From positions 1-64,000 of the forward strand of contig MU623395.1 of NCBI GenBank assembly GCA_025201765.1: DNA of 64,000 nt, read 5' to 3'. The notes beneath the pieces were generated by a model, which was not told where the DNA came from, ran no database searches, and saw nothing but the letters and a program-made list of their open reading frames with translations. Positions 44,686 to 54,999 of this stretch are shown in pieces. The position numbers and the translations under genes are program-made. Position 1 is the first letter of the stretch; each line of letters starts with the position of its first letter. Source of the stretch: Daldinia sp. FL1419 (lineage: Eukaryota; Ascomycota; Sordariomycetes; Xylariales; Hypoxylaceae).

Positions 44686-45349
44686 TGCGATTCTAATGAA
44701 TAGTACGAGATGCTGACTGTTTAAATTTCTGCTAGGGATCCAGATATGATCCTTATACACAAACTTGAGACTTAATGACTGGATAAGTTGACTAGATAGT
44801 TAGACTCTGAAGTGAATTGATGGCTATTGCTCTGCATATAAATACTCCCATTTCAGGGATTTCAATATCTATAGAAGCAAGGGTTATGCCATGTGCGCTT
44901 GCGAATACGCATGGGTACGGCACAGCATGCCATGAAAGCAGGCTGGCTCCTGTTACATCGAGACTTCATGCAGCAACTAGCCAACGTGCGGCAGAATGTT
45001 GTATCACCCCGTGGACGAACACTCTGGTTGCATGAAAAGTTCTTTTGAAGACACATATCTGATTAATCGCATTTGGTAGCGAGAAAGATCAAAGAACCAA
45101 GTCCAATCCTGATTCGTCAAAAACCCCTACAATTCGGAACCACTGAAAACTGACCCATGTATATTTCCAAGATCAACAATGAATCCATTGCAACCTCGAT
45201 AAACTAAACTTGCCCACGATAGAAGCGGTGTGAAGCATACCATGACATTTTAGTATAAAGGCCCCAGAAGTAACTGGATAGAAACTGGAGCTGGTATCGC
45301 TGGGATGCCGGGATGATAACAAAATAAAGACCCGGAATCCTCAAGCAAG

Positions 45350-45526
45350 ATGTTCTCGGACCTCGAAACACGTGCGGATTTGCGTGCTTACCTCAGAACG
45401 TATCACGACAGCACGCGTCGAGGTCCGGAAATGGGCTGGAGCACGTTCAATGCACTCAGGCGGTCAGGATGTCCAGATTCAGAATTTAAGATTATTGCAG
45501 CTATAGATGGGTTGAAATTAGCATAA
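45350..45526 (+). CDS. Small ORF candidate, 58 residues
   Basis: An ATG-to-TAA frame of 58 codons, beginning MFSDLETRADLRAYLRTYHD and ending IIAAIDGLKLA. The frame is mixed-charge, lacks low complexity and uses common fungal codons at several positions. It includes a 10-bp inverted repeat (CGGACCTCGA / TCGAGGTCCG), which is a reason for doubt. No signal peptide or membrane span, no known family. It could be a fragment of a lost gene. Confidence 0.3.
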   Translation: MFSDLETRADLRAYLRTYHDSTRRGPEMGWSTFNALRRSGCPDSEFKIIAAIDGLKLA

Positions 45527-47171
45527 TATAGGTCGCCTCATATTCCCACGCTTACCCCTTGAATGCCAGGGCGGTGAGGGGTCCTTGATGTCCCGCGGGG
45601 TTGCTGTGTTGCTGTGGTGCCATTCAACCCCTGACTTTGGAGGGGTAAACAGAGAAAATTAAGGCATAACTGATATAACGTAGCCATCTACATTACTCAG
45701 GAGTCGGTTGTTCCATGTAGAATAAAATTTCTGCTAAGAACGGCGACGTGCAAGAACCTGGGTGGCTGCCTTGCAATAGGGGGGACTGGAGCACCAGAAA
45801 AAAAAACGTGTAAAAATCGGTATGGATGGAACAAGGCGCTTCCTAGTTGATGCACGTTCTGTGGACTGTCAAGAGTACCGTGGCTCACACGTTGAGAACT
45901 TACTCAAGAATCAAACATAAAGTAACAAGGCGTTGATTGTATAGAAAAATGTCACGTCTTGCTTTCGAGTTTGCATGGTAAGAAATTGTTGGTATGGATT
46001 TTCTAAGGATCCCGATGGCCGAGTTCGCATATTCTTCCATACAACCTCACGCGAACCTCATCACGCGTCATGCCTATGTACTAAGCTGATGAGAGCCGAA
46101 TTTAGTTGCCAGAAAGTTAGAAGAACCACATCTTTAAACTTAAATAAATGTTCTTAGATTCATGTTCCTATATATTTGCAAAATAGGTCAACTTAACAAA
46201 CTCTTGATCGAATAGGATCTCATGGAGATAGATTATTTTGGTGCAAACGTTCCTTTAGCCCCTGAGAATAACATTGGGAGTCAAACTAACGTGGAATCTA
46301 AATGTTTAACTAGCTGTCGCCTCAGCTTAAGTATCGTCGGGGTCCTAGCTTTCCGAAATCCCGTCGCAAGAGGCTTAAGCGTTAACAACTAGCGCTCAAA
46401 CAGGAAAGGCACAACTATGCCAGTTGTATAGCGCCTCGCGGGTCCCAGCCGTCATAGCGGATCGCGATGCCGGGAGATCGTACGGAAAATGTAGACCCAC
46501 AAGACATATGGTGCCATTGTATAGTCAGTATAATCCAATAGTGTTGAACCAGCACCGCGGGCCGGGCGGCCAGGCCAAGCTTCGCGGGTATAGACGAAGC
46601 ACGTAGGGAGATATGAGGAACGCTACGCCTTAACTCTGAGAACTAAACCGATATTAGTGAGGAATGTTGAATGCCGAGTTGTTAGGATCCACCAAAGCCG
46701 CAAGCCGATCTGCCGGGCACTCACCTAGTCAGGGTAATCTGAAGATATCTCCAGCTCCAGTACGGAAATCGAAAGTCACCTTCACGCTTCGAATATCCTC
46801 AGTATGTAATATCTCTTCTCGCGGCCATCGCTGCTTACAGGTGCGGGTTTGTGAAGAGAGCGAGTGGTCATGGGGGACTGGCGTATCTTAGTTCTTTGGG
46901 CTCGAGTCAAGAAAGTTCGAGCTACTGTCGGCACATGGCATCGGTGAAGGTGTAGTATGTTATGTTTCTCGGCTTCAGAAGGCTTGTGGCCGCACCGTTG
47001 CCAAAACAACAGTAACAAACCAGAGGACTTTGAGTGGTGATTCCGGAAGCTCCAAATAAGAGACCAGATGCTCGTGTGATGGCTTTTAGATCACTAGCAC
47101 CAATATTGCTTTTACACTATTTTGTTCCTAGCCTTCGTTCCTCTCACTACTTCTAGCAAATTGTTTCTGTA

Positions 47172-47406
47172 CAGGTCTCAGGGATGATAATTAGTAGCGC
47201 CATCTACCCCTCCACATAAGAGATTCGGTATCTTACAGCAAATCTTTAACTAGTAGAAAGTACGTGATAATTTGGTTCCGGAAATTATCTTGTGGCTAGT
47301 GGAAACCCTTTTGGAAGTATATTCCTAGGGAATATAGCGGCGAAGTACGTGCGGATCGATATATGGGTAAGTGGAAGACGCTACTAATTATCATCCCCAA
47401 GACCTG
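47172..47406. mobile_element. MITE-like element, 235 bp, TA target duplication
   Basis: Terminal inverted repeats of 28 bp lie at 47172-47199 and 47379-47406. They start CAGGTCT at both ends and differ at two positions. They are flanked by TA at 47170-47171 and 47407-47408. The interior has no ORF. TA duplications and CA-terminal ends fit a Tc1/mariner-type transposase, which would have to be supplied in trans. Confidence 0.82.
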
Positions 47407-48505
47407 TAAGTCATATTGGTCTCATAATTATCCCATCCAGCACAGCGGAAAGAGAGTGTAAAGAAAGTTCCATATGACCTTAATAGGATAGGGTTATTCC
47501 CCGCGCAGTAATATACGGCAATCACCATAACCTAGTTCGATGACCCTTTAGCTTATAACGGACCTCGTAGGGCTATCGGTCCTTCTAGGTTTGGTATGCC
47601 ATAGGCTTAGAGCGGAAATAGAGCGTCGCTAGGGTCCAGCCCATGAAGAAGGTTTGTAGGCCGGGGACTCTGTAGGTATGGATGGTTGCCCTTTCGGGCA
47701 TGATGGGATCTGCCCTATGCGATCTACCGGAGATCTTGGGACGCTGGTATCCTTGTAAACAGATAGATAGCTTCACGCGTGAAGTTAGATGGCAGTAGGT
47801 TCACTGGTTCAGGTCTGGACGCATTGAACTCCATAGAAATAGTATGGGGGGCCATTAACGATCAGTCTAGTGACGCTCCTAACAACTTATCGCGCGAGAC
47901 ATTGAAAGTAGCTTTCGCGCTATATAAGTAGGAGTCCGATATCCTGCCGTGGTAGCTCATGATTAGGAAACAAATACACAATATCTTAGTAAATGGTCGC
48001 GAGAATGAATGGTATGTTGACTTTTCGGATGGGCAATGCTGAGAAGGGACGGAGTAGGTTACGAATAATCAGACCCCATCGACCGAGATGCCCCCGTCTA
48101 CTCTGCAGCTGCCGCGTCACGCAAGGGACTGCTTACATTAGATAGGCGGTTTTTAGGTATCAACATGCGCCGGTTCACATAATCATAATGGGCCATAATA
48201 AAAGCACTAATAGATTAATAAAAGCTACTGCGGAGCATATCGGGCAAATAGATTTAATCCCACGTAGAGTCGGTGAAGTGGGAGTGAGCTCCATTGAAAA
48301 AGAAAAGAAAAAGCGAGAATGTTTGCCAACTGCGGTGGCGAAGAGGACGTTAGGTATGGTAAGACAACGATTAATTAAAATGCTTGGTATCGAATGGGGC
48401 GAAAGCAAATCCCATGTAGGTTGGGATGGCATTTTGAAAAAATGAGCTCTAGAATCCCATAGTTGCGGCATATTTCCCTAGGAGGTACGCGAGTCGTGTT
48501 CGGTA

Positions 48506-48530
48506 TTCTAGGATTCTAGGATTCTAGGAC
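48506..48530. repeat. Nine-base tandem repeat, ATTCTAGGA
   Basis: About 2.7 units (25 bases), perfect. No associated gene. Confidence 0.75.
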
Positions 48531-50443
48531 AAGATCGACTGCGGGGAAAACATACCAGCTCGTTTTAGGCCTCCATTAACCGGCCGAACCTCTCGAGCTT
48601 GATTTTGATCAAAGAGAGATGTGTTCATACTGAGGGGTGATCTGCATCAAGTGATGTTAAGAAAACAGAGAAAGGAGGCAAAGAACGCCAAGTTGACCAA
48701 GAGACAAGCAGGAATTAGCCACAGCGCCACGTATGGCTTGTGTAAGTTGCTCTAATAAGGACGAGTACTGTGCATGGGACTCCACTGATGTATCGATCTC
48801 TATTTTGATTGGAAGCTGAGGTTCTGGAAAATTGTTAAGGATCGAAGTACCCAAGGTGAGCCACCACTTAGGGGCTCAGGGAACGGACATTTTGCTCCGG
48901 AACATCAACACAACCTAACATTCAAAGAGCCATAATCTTTCCTAAACAGGAAAAGAGCAAATATAGGACAAGTCTCGTCTCTCCTTTGGTTCGTCTGTTT
49001 CAAATCAACAGGATCCGCTCGCGGATTGAACGGCTGATATCACCCATCGAGAAATATGATGGCAATCGTTAAAATCTATCTTCGATCGTATCTTTCACTT
49101 GACGATGAACCTGTCCTTACCCAGCATCTTCATGCGGGACGTACGCTACCATCCGCAGATGCATGTTCAAACTGTTCGAACGGGTATAAGCTCTTCCTGT
49201 GACCTACATTTGAGCGGTGATTGGAGGGGTTAGCCAGATAAATGCAGCTCCGGCTGGGCGTTTGCTGTTTGTTAGTGGATTGTCGATGTGATGCCTCTGC
49301 TAACATTGTTTATGATTGGTTCTGCGCAAGGCTGAATGTCAACTTTGAGGTTCTACAAAGTTCTAAAACAACAAAGGCCCGAGCGGGAATCGAGAAGAAT
49401 TTGATGCTTGCAGGCCGTTGTCTTGTAAACTCTAACCGCACTCAGCGGTATCTCGTATGTGTAACGCGTAGCAAAAGCTCCGGCTGTAACATAACAATGA
49501 TTGTAACAATAATTCAAGTAAGCATGGTTCAATATCAAGGTGACACATAATCTATCTTGAATCCCGATTCCTTTGGGATGCGAGACGAGGGAGTTGAGGT
49601 CCGGACGCGGCGATGGGCATTCTCCTTTCTACGAGATTGTTGAATTTTTTTTTTAATTCTCCGAGGAGCAGTTGGGTACCTAGCTCAACATACATGCTTA
49701 GTTACCGGGACAAAAAAAAAAAAGAATCAACGATAAAATAAAAGCAAATATCAGATTCGCAACTAACAAAAGGAACGTTGCTAAGCCGCAAGCCTAGCCA
49801 AATAGTTAATTAGTCTTATAGATAGTGTTATACTACCTGATGTATAGTTCTACATATGTGTTGCTTTAAGGCGGACGGAACACTTTCGGGAGTGGAGTTG
49901 GCGGAACGAGGCGGATGGGCGGAGACAAGTTAAACTTTTAAGTGCATCCATCCTATGTTCCTATGTGAGATGCTACTGTAAGATAGTAAGATGGCGCTTA
50001 TTTAAAGCGTTATAGGCATATCTACGCCGTCTTTGGAAAAGTGTTATGGGGAGAAGTTGACGTTAGACTTAGGTAACAATTGCGTTGTATCCAACTCCTA
50101 CACTGTTACGAACTTTTTCGTCTGCTTTTTCATCATATTTCCATAATTCCCCCTGCTGAATAACCTCAGCTCACCGGATATTCTCTATTCTTGCCTATTA
50201 TGTGCTCCTCACAGTAAATCCGTACCTAATCAAGACCTAGGAACAAAGATCTAGTTATCTGGTTGGAGCTTTAGGTAGAAACGTGTTGCGAGCGTTATAG
50301 TGTTGCCGATCATAGTAGACTTTACATCATTTGGTGAAGTTCGGCCAGATCTATCCATCAAACTGGATTTTACGTACACGGGTACAGTACGTAAACTTGT
50401 CGGTTCTTGTCGCTTCTCGGCGAGCTTGCACCAACCTTCAAAT

Positions 50444-50738
50444 GCCCGACTTTAGGAAGGGTATTATATCAAGGTAACCATCATTTTATTTAAAAATGTT
50501 TGTGCATATTAATTAATAGACGTGTTTTTATTAGATATATCTAACAACTAACCGTAGGTAATTATCATTTCTTCAATTTCTTATATAAATCCACTTCATT
50601 CTTCTTAATCATAATATATATTTAACCATAGGTAGTTATAATAGCATATAATTCAAAAACCCACTTATACCAAATTATTTTCGCTTTAAATAATGGGCAA
50701 TTGTAACGCAAGCTTTACAGGATGACCTAAAGTCGGGC
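50444..50738. mobile_element. Inverted-repeat element, about 295 bp, AT-rich interior
   Basis: Perfect 13-bp terminal inverted repeats GCCCGACTTTAGG and CCTAAAGTCGGGC enclose an AT-rich interior that holds two similar segments (AACCGTAGGTAATTAT, ACCATAGGTAGTTATA). I see no clear target duplication. It is probably a non-autonomous DNA element or its remnant. Confidence 0.5.
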
Positions 50739-50996
50739 TATCGTACGTAGTGCACCGCAGTGGTGCCCTCCAGTAAAACCTAGCTCGGCGGTACATCTTG
50801 GACGAGATTTCTGGCTACGACTAGCTACTTCTACTTGCCGAGTGTCTACCTTTTTTTTTTTCCTACTTACCCAACTTAGGTAGGCTGTATTATTTAGCGT
50901 AATAACATGCTAAGGACGTAATAAACAACTTCAACAACCTAACCGTAGGGTATAGAGATAGGATAGGATACATTAGGTACCTATCTAGGTATGTAC

Positions 50997-51263
50997 CTAA
51001 TAACTAGCCGTAGCTAAGCTGTAAGTAATGAAAAGATGCTGGGTCGGCCAGGCCAGCTCAAATGGTACGTAGATCAAAAAGCGGGGAGCTAAGAGCCCAA
51101 AGACCCAGAGAGTTGTTTGCGCTAATCCGTTTGAGGGGCTACTTGAAGCACTATCACCAAGCCATGACGGTATAATCCCTGCCAAGTCTCGTAGCTTTCC
51201 GATTATTTCATTGGTCCCAAGCTTCTCATCGCGATCGATCGCCACTTGGACGTTCTCCCGCAT
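50997..51263 (-). CDS. Hypothetical ORF, 88 residues, possible gene fragment
   Basis: Begins MRENVQVAIDRDEKLGTNEI, continues GKLRDLAGIIPSWLG and a hydrophobic segment TTLWVFGLLAPRFLIYVPF. Residue use looks protein-like, but I recognise no family and see no splice partners. It could be a terminal fragment of a lost gene or a chance frame. Confidence 0.25.
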   Translation of the reverse strand: MRENVQVAIDRDEKLGTNEIIGKLRDLAGIIPSWLGDSASSSPSNGLAQTTLWVFGLLAPRFLIYVPFELAWPTQHLFITYSLATASY

Positions 51264-51532
51264 CAGGGAATACTATGAATCCTTGTTCTAGCCTTTGATC
51301 GAAGCCATTGGTTTCCAAGCCAGGTACCTTAACGTGGTATGCTCCGTTGCGGTCGTGTTACGCAATGGGAGCTTTGCATATCATGTACTTCCCGTCGTTT
51401 CGCGATTCCGAACATGGGGAAATCCCATTCCTCTATCTGTATATGTATATGGTGTTTGTCTCTCTCCAGCTCCGGGTTCAGAATCCTGTTTTTTCTGTTA
51501 CTACCTTTTCTGTTACCACCATCTCACCTTAC

Positions 51533-51560
51533 CTTGAGCTTGAGCTTGAGCTTGAGCTAC
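51533..51560. repeat. CTTGAG hexanucleotide repeat
   Basis: Four to five units of CTTGAG. Non-coding. Confidence 0.8.
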
Positions 51561-52210
51561 TGCTTCCTCCTTCAACTTTGCCCTTTGTTAGCAGACCAAT
51601 TGATATCTCCTAAGTGGTATCCCAGATAACAAGTTCCAGTTTCTTTGTCTCATATACCTCAGTCGGACCACCTTTCCCTGGATAAGAACCTGCGCGTTTC
51701 AGGAGACAACTGAGGAACGAGATTTATATCTTTTCGATCGTGCCCTGCCCGCTTGGTATAAGTCGGCAGCTCGCATTAGGAGAGCATATCATCAACATAA
51801 TCTAAGGATAAACAGCACGTGAAGAGACTCGGATACTTGAAACAGAGCAACCAGCTTCAACAGAAGCTTCCACCAAAATTATAATCTGTGTCTTACGGTC
51901 CACCGTGACTTGCTTTTATCCCTAGGAAATAGCGTGGTACGGATTTCTGTCATCTTGATCTGACCAGCATTCAACATCGTTTACCTTCGCGGTTGCATAT
52001 GCCAACGAGGCCCGAGGCACCCCACCCTCAGCTTATGAATCGCTTCCCACAACACTATATAGTACGACTAAGCCTAACCTGTCTTCTCAAAGACTTTCAT
52101 CTGGATTATTCATATTTCCCTACTAAATAATTCGACACATCATCAACCTAGTGGTGATTTTGTCATCGAGTCTACTCTCAACACTTCAGATTCAAATCAC
52201 ATTACAATCC

Positions 52211-53421
52211 ATGCCGAAGAGATCCTTAGACATATCGAACGCCATGCCGGCCAACGAAAGGATCCCGCCTGCCAAGGCTCAAAAGGTAAGCTGTTGATTC
52301 GTTATAGCCTAATGATTTTTTTGATTTTTTTCAAGAAACCTCTAACTTTTTCGTCACAGACCGAGCGGTCCCATGAAGAGAACCAGGAAAGGGCCTATAT
52401 CGCCGCATCAAGACGAGCCGATCGAAGCTTAGAGGCCAGAGTGCAGTCTGCCCGACAGGCATCTGAGATTCACCGACGACGGACAGGACGAGGCCTCAAA
52501 GTTAGCGAGGAGATCGTATTAAAGGAAGAGATGTACGAGGAGGAAGAGGATGACTTGCCCCGCCACTACAAGTACCTTACTGCTCATCTACAGACGAACT
52601 CGCCAGATATGAACCACCGCGTGAATGCATACATCACCACCCAAGCAGCAATGGCCACTATGGCTAGATATAACGAGGTTAACCGACTTTTCAGCGAATC
52701 ATTCCCAACTGCTATGGCATACCAACAAAACTTGAGCAATTCCATGTATATGGCTCCGCTCATGAACAATGACGCTAGCTTCTCCCGCCGGATATCCACA
52801 TCAGGGTCTAGCCAAGGATCTCCAGCTACCAGGACCCAGTCGATCTCTTCTCAGTCGCAATTTGACAGGAGAAATTCCATTGCAACTACAACCGGAAGCC
52901 CGATACCCACATCAGCCACAACCATCTCGTCCCCCCCAGCATTGACGCCTGCGTCGTCTACGAATGCAGACATGTCTGATTCGAAGAGCACACCGTACCA
53001 AACCCCGTCTGCATTCCCAACCCTTCACCTTGACCCACAACTAGCACAGCAATCTACGTCTTCCGTGTTTACATCTGAACTTCCAAACGAGGTGAAAATG
53101 ATGGCCAACATCGATATGAATGATCCAATGGCAATGCATTTCATGGACGGAAACCCATCGACTTACCAGATGTTTGGACCCTACCCGGGAGAGATTTCGA
53201 CACAAGAGAACTGCGCTAAACCGAGTACGACGGACCAGGGGACCGAAGAATTCTCACCATATAGTGTCAACCTCCAAGATGATTGCTTTTCTACGGCAAT
53301 CGATGGTACAATGGGGCTTTCAGATGTTCCAGTCGACAGCTATAGCCGCCTTGGCACACCAGCCGGTGGAACAGGGGCAGATGGCTGGGAAAGTTTTGTC
53401 GATTTCGGATCCGAGCAATAA
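52211..53421 (+). CDS. Conserved fungal protein with N-terminal basic motif, bZIP-like
   Basis: Exons 52211-52285 and 52360-53421 give 378 residues. The N-terminal part, joined, reads ERAYIAASRRADRSLEARVQ then SARQASEIHRRRTGRGLKVS, an Arg/Lys-rich helix reminiscent of a basic DNA-binding region. An acidic EEMYEEEEDDLPRHYKYLTA follows, and the rest is Ser/Thr/Pro/Gln-rich and largely disordered. I recall the YIAASRR-DRSLEAR pattern from many Sordariomycete proteins annotated as hypothetical, hence the caution. A nuclear regulator is plausible. The last residues (GWESFVDFGSEQ) are typical of an activation-type tail. Leader and promoter (51640-52210) hold no other gene. Confidence 0.75.
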
Positions 53422-54999
53422 TCCATTCTTTTTTTTTTCTTTCTTTTTTTACGACAATGCCGTACCGCTAGTGTCCAGCGATGCGGCTCGTATATGTCAA
53501 CTTTACGTATTAAAAGGTTTTGACGGATTTATCTGGTACCTACACTGTCGGAGATACCACGCGTCATGCACATTTTGCACCTCTTAGGGTTTTAGCACTG
53601 GTTTGATTTGCATGACAGCGTTGATTGTATTCTGGGCTGGCGTTCTGATCTTTGACTTTCCACGCAAACGATACAATGGAGAGGAGGTACCCGTCACTTT
53701 ACTGTTACCTATCTGTGGGGTGATCCCACGACACATTACACTGTTTAATAATTGAATGATACCGAGGAGGATTTACTTGTTCGGCGACAAGTCTACTATG
53801 ACTTGGCATGACCATCTACACACGGAGTTCATACATAAACGTATCAGATAGCCTCGCGAACAGAGGCGAGTACGTCATCTAACTCCGACTACATTGAAGA
53901 CACGAACTTCACCAACTATAGCCAGTATATCTTAACAGGTACGAGGAATTGGGGGATTTAAGAGTGCTACGAAGATTTAGGGATTATTTCAATTGCCACT
54001 TTAGGGTTGGCCGACTTCTCGCCTAGAATAAGAATAAGGCAGGGTCGAAGGAATTGGCCGCGAGGAAGAGTACAGATGAGGACCTCCCTGAGGAATTTGA
54101 TGATACGGCTTCAACTCTAAAAGATAAAAAAAACTTCGACACAAAAATAAGGAAAAATAAGGAAAAATGGGACCAGTCATGTAGTGGAACTAGCCAACTA
54201 TCATACGATTGCACGTACTCTAGTACACAATATAGAATTAATTATTACCATGACTGCATCTACAAGATTGATAGTTTACGTGAAATATGGTCAGAAACGT
54301 GTAGTGTAACGAGAGTAAGCAAGTGTCTAAATTTTGTGTCTTATTCTATCTAGGTTAAGGCTGCTGTCTACCTAGGTAGGTACCTAACCTAGGCATATAC
54401 ACTCGGGCCTGCTGCTAGGTTCTCCCATCACACTTCAGCCGAGATCCACATTAGTAACAACGTAAGCCGTTCGGCTCCCTGTGCCGAACTCCACGTCCGA
54501 ATCGCGTGTTATAACCTTTTCTCTACACCTTTAAGCTTTTCATACATCCGAAGTCGCGTGGTTTCCAAAGTTTAGAGCCGGAGAATCATGCCACCTTTGG
54601 AGTCTTTCTTGAATTAGAAGAGTTGCACTGTTAAGTGGGTCTAGGCTTAATTCTCATTAATGTCTAGCTTGCAACTCATGCAGAAGTGCATATCTTGAAT
54701 CTATTCGAGCGACATTTGGGGGTGTTTCTAGAGTTACGTATATGGTAAAGTTTAACTTGTTGAACGTTGTGTGTGGTAATTTAGCAAGATTCATTTTGGA
54801 GTAGGTGAACTTGGATTGGCTGCATATTTTGAACTTGGCTAGGTTAGCTATTCAGTTATTCTAGAGTCTGAAAACTGGGAATTCGACAAGGGACTACTGT
54901 CGTCTCGGAAACAGTATTGGGTATTTTATCTTCCTTTAAGGAACTCCTTATAGCTACTTCTAATTGCATAAATGTGTGAATTAACAAGGTAACTACACA
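53422..54999. other. Gene-free stretch between convergent genes
   Basis: Begins with CT/T-rich 3' UTR (53422-53452). A 99-codon frame (54054-54353) starts MAARKSTDEDLPEEFDDTAS and looks hydrophilic, but no family, promoter or intron supports it. A TAGGTACCTA run sits at 54368-54393. Confidence 0.5.
54368..54393. repeat. TAGGTACCTA-type palindromic run
   Basis: Reads CTACCTAGGTAGGTACCTAA followed by CCTAGG. It is part of the dispersed set. Confidence 0.75.

Larger units (their letters stand above)
44686..52210. other. 7.5-kb gene-poor region
   Basis: I recognise no protein gene with confidence. Supported contents are a 58-codon ORF candidate (45350-45526), a TA-flanked MITE (47172-47406), a second inverted-repeat element (50444-50738), and small tandem repeats at 48506-48530 and 51533-51560. 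The 88-codon frame 50997-51263 on the minus strand looks protein-like but is unrecognised. Base composition is normal, so this is not RIP-damaged DNA. Confidence 0.55.

Noticed and set aside
48175..48471. 98-codon minus frame and 85-codon plus frame opposite each other
   Set aside because: Neither resembles a family and they are mirror images of each other's low stop density.
54054..54353. 99-codon frame rich in charged residues
   Set aside because: Possible, but starts inside what looks like 3' flanking DNA and has no known relatives that I recognise.
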